NCBI GenBank assembly: GCA_001437625.1
Contig: LIAL01000037.1
Location: 1 to 11,626, forward strand
DNA length: 11,626 nt
Origin: Nitrosopumilus sp. BACL13 MAG-121220-bin23
Lineage (GTDB): Archaea > Thermoproteota > Nitrososphaeria > Nitrososphaerales > Nitrosopumilaceae
Direction: 5' to 3'
This document shows, piece by piece, positions 1 to 6,699 of this stretch. Each line of letters starts with the position of its first letter. Position 1 is the first letter of the stretch. The translations under genes were made by a program, and so were the position numbers. Below the pieces are notes generated by a model. It was not told where the DNA came from. It did not search any database and saw only the letters and a list, made by a program, of their open reading frames with translations.

Positions 1-249
1 TAGTGAAACAAGAATATATCCCTCATCAGTTTTACTCATTCTAACTTTTATTTTTCTTGGAGGACTACGAACACCTCTAGCCCAAATATGTCGAGCTAAT
101 TCTTCATCAATTTTAATAGTTTCAACTTTCATATGATGTCTAGCAAATTCTCTTATCATGTTAATAGCTCGAACAGCACGATGTTGTGATTGTGAAATTT
201 TAACTTTGCCTAACGGAATTGTATAAACACGTTCTAATTCTTGAGACAA
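1..249 (-). CDS. rpl31e: 50S ribosomal protein L31e (partial, C-terminus beyond left edge)
   Basis: Structural protein of the large ribosomal subunit; in archaea and eukaryotes L31e sits near the peptide exit tunnel. Translation gives 83 residues beginning MSQELERVYTIPL, then a basic helix region with RAVRAINMIREFARHH and the family-typical IWARGVRSPPRKIKVR. The frame is still open at base 1, so the last few residues are missing. The start is a TTG at 247-249, directly after the L39e stop (TAA at 250-252) with no spacer; a GGAGGT Shine-Dalgarno at 257-262, seven bases upstream, supports it, and no ATG is available nearby. It should be co-transcribed and translationally coupled with L39e. In many archaea the next gene in this cluster is initiation factor aIF6, but that lies outside the window. 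Confidence 0.93.
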   Translation of the reverse strand, partial: MSQELERVYTIPLGKVKISQSQHRAVRAINMIREFARHHMKVETIKIDEELARHIWARGVRSPPRKIKVRMSKTDEGYILVSL

Positions 250-408
250 TTATCCTACCTCCACATCAGTTGATCTCCAAGCCCTTCTTTTAGGATTGGT
301 TCTAACAGTTCTATTAGTTCTAAGAATTATCCAAGCTGGTACTGCAGATGTTTGTTTTGTCTTTTTTAACAGACGAATTTTTCTTGGAGAAGATTTTCGT
401 GCAGCCAT
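250..408 (-). CDS. rpl39e: 50S ribosomal protein L39e
   Basis: A 52-residue, strongly basic large-subunit protein that lines the lower exit tunnel in archaeal and eukaryotic ribosomes. Recognisable landmarks are the N-terminal MAARKSSPRKIRLLKKTKQT, a central VPAWIILRTNR segment, and the C-terminal NPKRRAWRST that defines the family. The length is normal for L39e (about 50 residues). The start is ATG at 406-408. A TATA-like ATTTAAAAAG at 431-440 lies about 28 bp upstream, so the mRNA probably begins at or within a few bases of the start codon (leaderless). Its last codons contain the Shine-Dalgarno sequence for L31e. The gene is too short for many ORF callers but is unambiguous. Confidence 0.95.
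   Translation of the reverse strand: MAARKSSPRKIRLLKKTKQTSAVPAWIILRTNRTVRTNPKRRAWRSTDVEVG
257..262 (-). promoter_or_regulatory. Shine-Dalgarno (GGAGGT) for L31e inside the L39e tail
   Basis: GGAGGT on the minus strand, seven bases before the TTG start of L31e. It lies in the terminal Val-Glu-Val-Gly codons of L39e. It decides the unusual TTG start and suggests translational coupling. Confidence 0.75.
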
Positions 409-430
409 AGATTCTCAGGCACGAAGAGCT

Positions 431-440
431 CTTTTTAAAT
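431..440 (-). promoter_or_regulatory. TATA-like box for the L39e-L31e operon
   Basis: ATTTAAAAAG on the minus strand, centred about 28 bp upstream of the L39e ATG, in the 37-bp gap after the Nudix gene. The distance fits an archaeal TATA box driving a leaderless or near-leaderless transcript. This is inferred from spacing and composition only. Confidence 0.55.
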
Positions 441-445
441 GAATC

Positions 446-994
446 TCAGGATTTTAGAGCATTCTTAATTTGTTGTAATATTCTAGCAGATGCACCCCAC
501 ACAATTTGGCTTTGATAGTCAAAAGTACACATTCCATCTATATGATTATGGTTTGGATCGGAATCATTTAGCATTGTTTCTAGTAAAGGATTTAAAGGAA
601 TATGAAAAATTTTTTCAACTTCAGAATTGGGTATAAGTAAAGGAATTTCTTCCAACACACATACAAAAGGTAAAATCAAAAAACCAGAATTCAATGTTCT
701 TACAGGGTTCAATTGACCCAATATCTGATCCCTAGAAATAGTAAGTCCAATTTCTTCACTAGTTTCACGTAATGCAGTTTCTAAAAGATCAGTATCATTA
801 GGATCAAGTTTTCCACCAGGAAATGAAATTTCACCTGCATGTAATTTCATACTTTGTGGTTTTTCAGTCATTATGATTTTTGGAGAGGAATCATAAATTA
901 CAACAAGTACAGATGCCAATTTATAACCAACATTATCTTTAATGTCTGGAATTATAGAAGAAGAAAGAACTGATTTTAAATCATCTAACAACAT
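446..994 (-). CDS. Nudix hydrolase, CoA-diphosphatase (NudL/YeaB) type
   Basis: Predicted soluble hydrolase cleaving nucleoside-diphosphate derivatives; the nearest family pattern is coenzyme A diphosphatase, which splits CoA into phosphopantetheine and 3',5'-ADP. Using the 182-residue form from ATG 994, the family signature LHAGEISFPGG is at about residues 51-61 and the Nudix box runs to about 83, including ALRETSEEIG with the metal-binding acidic residues. As in the NudL group, the box has one extra residue (GGKLDPND) compared with the classic spacing. A VWGASARIL motif near the C-terminus also fits the family. Start: an in-frame TTG at 1018 would add eight residues; I prefer ATG 994, because the most likely promoter (about 1036-1045) would put the transcript start close to the TTG. 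The substrate is inferred from family, not shown. Confidence 0.82.
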   Translation of the reverse strand: MLLDDLKSVLSSSIIPDIKDNVGYKLASVLVVIYDSSPKIIMTEKPQSMKLHAGEISFPGGKLDPNDTDLLETALRETSEEIGLTISRDQILGQLNPVRTLNSGFLILPFVCVLEEIPLLIPNSEVEKIFHIPLNPLLETMLNDSDPNHNHIDGMCTFDYQSQIVWGASARILQQIKNALKS

Positions 995-1035
995 ATCATA
1001 TCTACCATAATTATACAAGAACTTTAGTATTCAAA

Positions 1036-1045
1036 GGTTTTAACC
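1036..1045. promoter_or_regulatory. Near-symmetric TATA-like element between Nudix and MTHFR-like genes
   Basis: GGTTTTAACC in the short gap between divergent genes. Its centre is 26-27 bp upstream of ATG 1067, right for a leaderless MTHFR-like transcript. Read on the other strand (GGTTAAAACC) it is also TATA-like and would place a Nudix transcript start near base 1015, about 20 bases before ATG 994. One box could serve both directions; the plus-strand assignment is the stronger. Confidence 0.5.
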
Positions 1046-1066
1046 AAGTAAAGAAAAAATAAAAAT

Positions 1067-1801
1067 ATGACGATTAGGTATGAAGCAAACCCACCTAAAA
1101 TATTACCAGATGTAAATATAGATGAATCAATAATAAAATTTATTGAAAAAATAAAAATAATTTCAAAAAAATGTGATGCGATTCACATTACAGAAAATGT
1201 ATTAGGACATCAAAGAGTATCACCAATTAGAATTGGAGAAATTATTAAAAAAGAAATCCCAAATCTTCCAATTACAGTTAGCCTAAGAGTCAGAGATAAG
1301 ACTGAAAAAGAAATTATAAAATTTGTAGATACATGTGTTTCAATAGGATTTACAGGAATTTTGGTATTGATGGGAGACCCATCACAATCAGGAGCACCAG
1401 ATTCAGGTCAAGTTTCAAGTTCAGTAGCCTCCATGTTAAAAGAAAAAGGGTATGATGCAAAGATTGACATATATCTTTCAATGTCAAATAAACCAAATTT
1501 TTCAAAAATTGGAAAAAAAATCAAAGCAAATCCCAAGGGGTTCATGACTCAGGCCATTCAAAACATAGAACAAGTTAAAAATATTTCAAATAATCTAAAA
1601 GAATTTTTAATAATTCCAATTGTGTTATTCCCATCTGAAAAAAATCAAAAATCAGCAGATTTCCTAGGATTAAATTTATCAGAATATAGTAAAGAATTTG
1701 ATAAATTTGTAAAAGAAGTACATAGAATTACAGGAGATGTGTTAATCATATCACCAAACGACTTTAATGGTTTAAACGAATATTTAAAAAATAATTTTTA
1801 A
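1067..1801 (+). CDS. Methylenetetrahydrofolate reductase-like protein (short, divergent MetF family)
   Basis: Likely reduces methylene-folate to methyl-folate, the methyl donor for methionine synthase. The 244-residue protein fits a single TIM barrel of the MetF family, which is usually about 290 residues. Visible family landmarks are YEANPP (residues 5-10, equivalent to the FEFFPP segment with its catalytic Glu, here E6), GILVLMGDP (97-105, with the conserved GD) and MTQ (160-162, equivalent to the conserved ITQ). Other expected landmarks are absent or changed: the HLTC segment reads VSLRVRD (71-77), and the YPExHP flavin-contact segment reads YLSMSNKP (136-143). Folding as a MetF homologue is fairly safe; cofactor and electron donor are uncertain. 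The ATG has a TATA-like box 26 bp upstream. It ends exactly where the convergent methionine synthase gene ends, and that neighbour supports the methyl-folate role. Confidence 0.72.
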   Translation: MTIRYEANPPKILPDVNIDESIIKFIEKIKIISKKCDAIHITENVLGHQRVSPIRIGEIIKKEIPNLPITVSLRVRDKTEKEIIKFVDTCVSIGFTGILVLMGDPSQSGAPDSGQVSSSVASMLKEKGYDAKIDIYLSMSNKPNFSKIGKKIKANPKGFMTQAIQNIEQVKNISNNLKEFLIIPIVLFPSEKNQKSADFLGLNLSEYSKEFDKFVKEVHRITGDVLIISPNDFNGLNEYLKNNF

Positions 1802-4300
1802 TTAAATTACAAAATATTTAGCATCAGGGTGATGAATTACTATTGCAGCAGTAGATTGTTCAGGAATAATTTGTCCAGATTCAGTTAGAGTCATTCCAGA
1901 TTTTTCAGGTTCTAAAAGTTTCCAGAGTAAATGATGTTGGGAAACATCAGGACAACTAGGAAAGCCCCAACTATATCTGAGTCCGCTTTTGTCTAAATGT
2001 AATTCAGATTTTATTTTTTGGTTAATCCATTGTGCTAAAGCTTCTGCAAGTTCAACGGCCAAACCATGCAAATAATATGCATCAGTATATTTATCCTCAT
2101 CATTCCAAGTCTCTAAAATATCAGAAACCTTAGCTCCAACAGTTACAGATTGGAATGCCACCACATCATCATCTCCAAAGTAATCAGTTAGACACAAATG
2201 TTCAGGCTTAGTAGAACGTGGAAAATCAAATTCTACGTCATCACCAGAAGGATTTTCAACTAATAATTTTTGACCATTATTATGGCATTTAAAATATCCA
2301 TATACAACTTCAGGTTCAATTAATTTATCACGAATTATTCTAATTTTCCATTCAGTTAGTAATTGTTCATGTTCTTCTTCAGATTCAGCACCAGCTTTTC
2401 CCCTTAAACCCCAGGATAATTTGAATAGAGATTTTTTATCAATCATGGTCCAAACTTCTTTCATGTTTATTTGATCTAATTTTAGACGAATAGGTTTTCC
2501 AACAATTGAAGGTACATGTACCTTAACAGGTTGGATATTGCTTCTAGGAATAGTAGATGGATCAACAACAGCGTTAGATCTTTCTTTCCAATTTTCTAGT
2601 TTATTTTTCCATTCAGCTAAAAGTTTTGGTTTATCATCAGAAACCAATGTGTCCATTGTTTTGAGGCCTTCAAACATAGTATTGCAATAAAACACACCAG
2701 GATCATAAATTCCACCTTCTTTTGCAATTCGATTAATGTAGTTAGTGTTAATGGCAGCGCCTCCACAAAGAATTGGAACGGTCATATTATTTTTTCTTGC
2801 ATGTTCTACAAAAAATTGCATTTGTTTAGAAGTTGAAACTAATAATGCAGATAAGCCTACAGCGTCAGGTTTTACCTCATCAATTTTTTCTAAGAATTTT
2901 TGCAGTGTAACTTGTTTTCCTAAATCATATACAGAATATCCATTGTTTTGAAAAATAGTTTTTACTAAATTCTTACCAATGTCATGAACGTCACCATATA
3001 CAGTTCCCAAAACAAGTTTCCCTTTACTAGTTCCTTCTTCTTTAAGTAAATATTTTTCAAGTTCACCAACAGATACTTTCATACATTCAGCTGATTTTAG
3101 AACAAAAGGTAAAATTAATTCCCCAGAACCAAATTTATCGCCGACTTCTTTCATGGCTGGAAGTAGATCTTCATTGAGAGTTTTTATTGCACTAGCATGA
3201 GTGACATCTTTAGGAAGATCCAAAGACAAAATTCCATCAGTATTTTTAATTAAATCAGTTTTGCCAAGTTTATCAGCAATTGCAGAAACAACATCATTTT
3301 GAATTCCATCTTTAAGTCTATTTACAATTCTAAAATGAGCACGTTTTCCAGGGGGCCATGTAGGATCAACATCAACTTTTTTTGAAGCAGCAGTACTTTT
3401 AGTTCCTACATTTTCAAAATAAGAAATTAAATCAGATAATGCATCAGGATGAGTATTAAAAATTAAATCCTCAGCAAGTTTTTTTTCATTTACAATAATT
3501 TCACCATAAGGAATGATTTCTTTAGCATTGACAATAGCTGAATCAAGTCCAATTTTTACAGCATGGTACAAAAATACAGAATTAAGAACTTTCCTAGCAT
3601 AAGGCATCAATCCAAAGCTAATATTGCTAAGACCCAAAGTAGTAAAACAATCGGGGAATTTTTCTTTAACAAGTCTAATTCCTTCTAAAGTGTTTTTACC
3701 AGCATCAAGAAATTCATCCTCACCAGTTGCCAAAGTAAAAGTAAGAACGTCAAAAATAAATTGTTCAATTTTTAAACCATAATTTTTTCCAGTTTCATAA
3801 AGTAATTCAGCAGTTTCAACTTTTTGAGTGGATGTCTTAGCCATACCATTAGGTCCAATACACAAAGCTATTGCAGGTAATCCGTATTTTGCCATTATTG
3901 GAGCTAATTTTTCAAATTTGCTGCCGTCACCTTCTAAATTTATAGAATTAATTATAGGTCTGCCAGGTATTTGTTCTACACAGGATTCAATTACTTCAGG
4001 ATCTGTAGAATCAATTACTAAAGGTGCATCAATTTCTAAACTCAATTTTTTTACTAAAGTTAACATGAATTCACGTTCATCAGAACGTTCAGTTGTAGCA
4101 ACACAAACATCAATACAGTGTGCACCATCTTCTGCCTGATTTCTTGCCAAATCAACTAATCCATCAAAATCATCAGCAAGAACTAATTTTTTAGCTTTGC
4201 GAGAACCTTGTGTGTTAAGTCGCTCTCCAATAATTAGAGGTGCAGGGAGTTGTTTCAAATCAACTGCTTTCAATGCAGAACTTACTCTAGGAACTACCAT
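1802..4300 (-). CDS. metH: Cobalamin-dependent methionine synthase, folate/B12/reactivation subunit (split MetH)
   Basis: Carries the methyl-folate to B12 transfer and the AdoMet-dependent reactivation halves of MetH, in 832 residues. Domains in order: pterin-binding barrel, about 20-285 (PLIIGERLNTQGS, PLVIDSTDPEV, NSINLEG); B12 cap helical domain, about 330-420; Rossmann B12-binding domain, about 427-555, with the DxHDxG signature D437-H439-G442 where H439 is the expected lower cobalt ligand, plus VGLSALLVST and CGGAA; and the AdoMet activation domain, about 600-832, with RYSWGFPSCPD (775-785) and GMTLTES (802-808). The homocysteine domain is absent and is encoded by the next gene upstream. 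An in-frame TAG at 4304-4306, two codons before the ATG, fixes the start. The stop abuts the stop of the convergent MTHFR-like gene. All key motifs are intact, so this is not a degraded gene. Confidence 0.93.
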   Translation of the reverse strand: MVVPRVSSALKAVDLKQLPAPLIIGERLNTQGSRKAKKLVLADDFDGLVDLARNQAEDGAHCIDVCVATTERSDEREFMLTLVKKLSLEIDAPLVIDSTDPEVIESCVEQIPGRPIINSINLEGDGSKFEKLAPIMAKYGLPAIALCIGPNGMAKTSTQKVETAELLYETGKNYGLKIEQFIFDVLTFTLATGEDEFLDAGKNTLEGIRLVKEKFPDCFTTLGLSNISFGLMPYARKVLNSVFLYHAVKIGLDSAIVNAKEIIPYGEIIVNEKKLAEDLIFNTHPDALSDLISYFENVGTKSTAASKKVDVDPTWPPGKRAHFRIVNRLKDGIQNDVVSAIADKLGKTDLIKNTDGILSLDLPKDVTHASAIKTLNEDLLPAMKEVGDKFGSGELILPFVLKSAECMKVSVGELEKYLLKEEGTSKGKLVLGTVYGDVHDIGKNLVKTIFQNNGYSVYDLGKQVTLQKFLEKIDEVKPDAVGLSALLVSTSKQMQFFVEHARKNNMTVPILCGGAAINTNYINRIAKEGGIYDPGVFYCNTMFEGLKTMDTLVSDDKPKLLAEWKNKLENWKERSNAVVDPSTIPRSNIQPVKVHVPSIVGKPIRLKLDQINMKEVWTMIDKKSLFKLSWGLRGKAGAESEEEHEQLLTEWKIRIIRDKLIEPEVVYGYFKCHNNGQKLLVENPSGDDVEFDFPRSTKPEHLCLTDYFGDDDVVAFQSVTVGAKVSDILETWNDEDKYTDAYYLHGLAVELAEALAQWINQKIKSELHLDKSGLRYSWGFPSCPDVSQHHLLWKLLEPEKSGMTLTESGQIIPEQSTAAIVIHHPDAKYFVI

Positions 4301-4320
4301 ATTCTAAACTCGCATTGGTT

Positions 4321-4331
4321 TTTGTAAATAC
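4321..4331 (-). promoter_or_regulatory. Possible TATA box for the B12 subunit of methionine synthase
   Basis: GTATTTACAAA on the minus strand, centred 26 bp before ATG 4300, within the 102-bp gap between the two methionine synthase genes (4301-4402). It suggests the downstream subunit can be transcribed by itself as a leaderless mRNA. The match to an archaeal TATA box is modest. I see no riboswitch-like structure in this gap. Confidence 0.35.
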
Positions 4332-4402
4332 TTTGCTACATGGAAAAATATGCATGATAAAAATTATTTTTTAGACGATATGTCATATGTAAATATTTAA
4401 TT

Positions 4403-5359
4403 CTAGATAGAATTAGCTTTTTCATCAATTATTTTTCTTAAAGATTTGATATGATCAGGATTGGTACCACAACATCCACCAATAATTCGAACTTTTTTGT
4501 ACTGATCAAGAAAATCGCCAAGTGCAATAGCCATTTTTTCAGGAGTCATTTTGTAAACTGCTTTTCCACCCTGATTTTCAGGCATTCCAGCATTAGGAAC
4601 AACCAAAAGATTATGTTCATTTTGTTCATCCAACCATCGAATACTAGGGTTCATCTCAATTGGACCAGTTGAACAATTTAATCCAAATAGATCAATTCCC
4701 ATATCAGAAACTGTAGTGTATGCAGATTCAACATTGGTGCCAAGTAGCATTTTTCCATATTGATCTAGAGTGGTATTGGAAATAATTGCAACCTTTTTAC
4801 CAGTTTTAGATATAGCATTATGACATGCTTCAATTGCCAATTTAACTTCCAAAATATCCTGACTTGTTTCTATGAGTAATGCATCAACACCGCCAAGAAT
4901 TAATCCTTCAGCTTGTAATTCAAATGCTGTACGAATTTCATCAAGAGGTATTTGTCCCAAATCAGGATCATCTGAACTTGGCAAATAACCAGTCGGACCC
5001 ATAGAGCCAATTACAAATCTAGAAGTATCAGTGTATTCAGCACAGACTTCAGATGCAAGAAGTGCAATTTTTTTATTGAAATCAACAGTTTGATCACCAA
5101 ATCCATATTCATCTAATTTTATTTTGTTAGAACCAAAAGAATTTGTTTCAATGCAATCAGCACCAGCATCCAAATAATTTCTATGAATTTGTTTTATCCA
5201 ATCAGGATGAGTTAGTATCAGACCATCATTAAATCCATCCTGGTTATTTGGAAAATCTTCAGGGGATGGATCATATTTTTGAATTTCAGTACCCATAGCT
5301 CCATCAAAAAGTAAAATTCTATTTTTTAATGCATTTAAGAAAGATTCTTTTTCAGTCAA
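4403..5359 (-). CDS. Homocysteine S-methyltransferase subunit of methionine synthase (MetH N-terminal module)
   Basis: Zinc-dependent homocysteine-binding barrel that would transfer the methyl group from methyl-B12 to homocysteine. The 318-residue protein matches the first domain of MetH: RILLFDGAMGTEIQ (14-27), DCIETNSFGSN (68-78), FVIGSMGPTG (115-124), LLIETSQD (161-168), FGLNCSTGP (225-233) and GGCCGTNPDHI (294-304). The three zinc ligands are expected at C229, C296 and C297. The start is TTG at 5357-5359: an in-frame stop lies seven codons upstream (5378-5380), and the next Met (residue 22) is inside the conserved DGAMGT motif. The gene directly downstream supplies the folate, B12 and AdoMet domains, so the two should form one two-polypeptide enzyme. 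A stand-alone S-methylmethionine-dependent methyltransferase is the alternative, but the pairing argues against it. Confidence 0.9.
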   Translation of the reverse strand: MTEKESFLNALKNRILLFDGAMGTEIQKYDPSPEDFPNNQDGFNDGLILTHPDWIKQIHRNYLDAGADCIETNSFGSNKIKLDEYGFGDQTVDFNKKIALLASEVCAEYTDTSRFVIGSMGPTGYLPSSDDPDLGQIPLDEIRTAFELQAEGLILGGVDALLIETSQDILEVKLAIEACHNAISKTGKKVAIISNTTLDQYGKMLLGTNVESAYTTVSDMGIDLFGLNCSTGPIEMNPSIRWLDEQNEHNLLVVPNAGMPENQGGKAVYKMTPEKMAIALGDFLDQYKKVRIIGGCCGTNPDHIKSLRKIIDEKANSI

Positions 5360-5383
5360 TTTAATTTTAAAAAAGTATTAGGC

Positions 5384-5392
5384 AGTTTAACT
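5384..5392 (-). promoter_or_regulatory. Possible TATA box for the methionine synthase genes
   Basis: AGTTAAACT on the minus strand, centred about 29 bp upstream of the TTG start at 5359. The spacing is acceptable for a transcript with a leader of only a few bases, but the box is weak. Confidence 0.35.
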
Positions 5393-5471
5393 CTTTTCAA
5401 TAATATCTAGAAAAAAGTACAAAATAGAGATGTATGTTGAAATTAGGATGAATTAAAAATTATCTAGATTT

Positions 5472-6590
5472 ATGTCGAAGTTACATGTAAACAACTTAGT
5501 TCGTAGTGCAACATTTTTTCAACATGCAGGAATTTCAATAGTATTTGTATTCATGCCCATAATTGCACAAGGTGTAACAGATTCTATTTTAGAAATTGGA
5601 TTGTTGGTAGCATCATTTAGTTTTGCTCAAATTTTATCAGAGATATATTTTGGGAGACACTCAGATAAAAAAGGAACTAGACTCAAATTTATCAGAATTG
5701 GATTCATAGGATGTGCAATAGCATTTGGGTTACATTATTTTGCTGATGACATTACATTATTTTTTCTAGTTAGAATTGCTGCAGGTATTGCAAGTGGGAT
5801 AATGATTCCTGCAATGATTGCTTATACGTATGAGGCCAACATAGATAAAAAAAGAGCAGCGACAGTAATATCATTTCATGCGTTAGGATGGTTAGCAGGT
5901 ATTGCAGCTGCAGGTATTGCAAGTGATCTTAAATTAATTTTCTTAATCAGTGCAGCATCATTCATTGTAGGTCTAATTTTTACAATAAAATTACCAAATC
6001 CAGAACAAAAAAAAGAAATTGAACCTGGAACTACTAAACAAGTAATTTTAAAAAATAAATTTCTCTTTTTATCATTGTTGCTAAGACACATTGGTGCTGC
6101 AGCAGTATGGACAATTCTTCCAATAATGATTATAGAAAAATGGGGAGGGGATCTATATCACATATCAATAGTGTATGTTGCAAATACAATGACAGCATTT
6201 ATTTTAATGAATGTGATGGCAAGTAAGATCAAACTTTCCAACGTTACAAAATTTAAGATTGGAATTGGATTTACAACGTTTGTATTTATTGGGTTATCAT
6301 TTGTAACAGAATGGTGGATGGCAATGCCATTTATGTCACTAGTTGGAGCTACATGGGCATTTTTATTTATTGGGGGTAATTTTCATCTGATGGAAAACAA
6401 TCCACGTTCAACATCAACTGGAATTTTTAGTTCAACATTATCAATTGCAACAGTAATTGGTCCAATTGTTGCAGGAAGTATTGCATATGTTTTTGACTAT
6501 ATTTCAGTAATGTATTTTGCAATAGTAATTATTGTATGTGCTTTTGTTGTTTCATTAAAAATTAAAAATGAAATAAAAATTGAAAAGTAG
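5472..6590 (+). CDS. Major facilitator superfamily transporter
   Basis: Integral membrane secondary transporter, 372 residues, with roughly twelve hydrophobic segments (about 12-33, 40-60, 73-90, 93-118, 130-150, 154-173, 197-220, 229-250, 260-278, 282-303, 315-340 and 344-362). The loop after segment 2 has GRHSDKKGTR (61-70), a good match to the MFS motif A (GxxxDrxGrr). The polar stretch at about 174-195 fits the central cytoplasmic loop between the two six-helix halves. Length is at the short end for the family. It starts at ATG 5472; an AATTAAAAAT at 5451-5460 is too close to act as its TATA box if the transcript is leaderless, so the promoter is unclear. It is divergent from the methionine synthase genes, but that does not reveal its substrate, which I cannot predict. 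Confidence 0.85.
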   Translation: MSKLHVNNLVRSATFFQHAGISIVFVFMPIIAQGVTDSILEIGLLVASFSFAQILSEIYFGRHSDKKGTRLKFIRIGFIGCAIAFGLHYFADDITLFFLVRIAAGIASGIMIPAMIAYTYEANIDKKRAATVISFHALGWLAGIAAAGIASDLKLIFLISAASFIVGLIFTIKLPNPEQKKEIEPGTTKQVILKNKFLFLSLLLRHIGAAAVWTILPIMIIEKWGGDLYHISIVYVANTMTAFILMNVMASKIKLSNVTKFKIGIGFTTFVFIGLSFVTEWWMAMPFMSLVGATWAFLFIGGNFHLMENNPRSTSTGIFSSTLSIATVIGPIVAGSIAYVFDYISVMYFAIVIIVCAFVVSLKIKNEIKIEK

Positions 6591-6597
6591 TTTTTTT
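6591..6597 (+). terminator. T-tract terminator after the MFS gene
   Basis: Seven T residues start immediately after the MFS stop codon (TAG 6588-6590). Archaeal termination commonly uses such oligo-T tracts without a hairpin; no hairpin is visible here. Confidence 0.45.
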
Positions 6598-6644
6598 ATT
6601 ATACACTGTAAGAATTTTAAATAATTACAAAAAATACAATTAAT

Positions 6645-6651
6645 AAAAAAA
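6645..6651 (-). terminator. T-tract terminator after the ABC importer operon
   Basis: A run of seven A on the plus strand, i.e. seven T on the minus strand, about 50 bases past the permease stop; a second run of six lies at 6629-6634. The 6591-6699 convergent gap holds T-tracts for both directions and nothing that looks like a gene. Confidence 0.4.
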
Positions 6652-6699
6652 TAGATAGAAGCAAGAGATTATTTTTATGAAATTTCAAATAGAATAAAA

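Noticed and set aside
2745..4139. Open frames on the plus strand opposite the methionine synthase B12 subunit (2745-2951, 3828-4139)
   Set aside because: They are antisense to strongly conserved coding sequence, have no recognisable domains and no start signals; they are by-products of the minus-strand codon use.
4301..4402. Cobalamin or SAM riboswitch in the gap between the two methionine synthase genes
   Set aside because: The gap is only 102 bp, AT-rich, with no B12-box-like or SAM-aptamer-like conserved blocks or stable stems, and such riboswitches are not expected in archaea of this kind.
4301..4402. Frameshift or pseudogene explanation for the split methionine synthase
   Set aside because: Both parts begin and end at domain boundaries, keep all catalytic motifs, and have in-frame stops before their starts.
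4451..4672. Plus-strand open frame opposite the homocysteine methyltransferase gene
   Set aside because: Antisense to conserved zinc-site coding sequence, low complexity, no family features.
5876..6091. Minus-strand open frame within the MFS gene
   Set aside because: It is the shadow of transmembrane coding sequence on the other strand.
6678..6687. TGAAATTTCA palindrome in the convergent gap after the MFS gene
   Set aside because: Ten bases in AT-rich sequence are easily produced by chance, and it lies past both genes rather than in a promoter.
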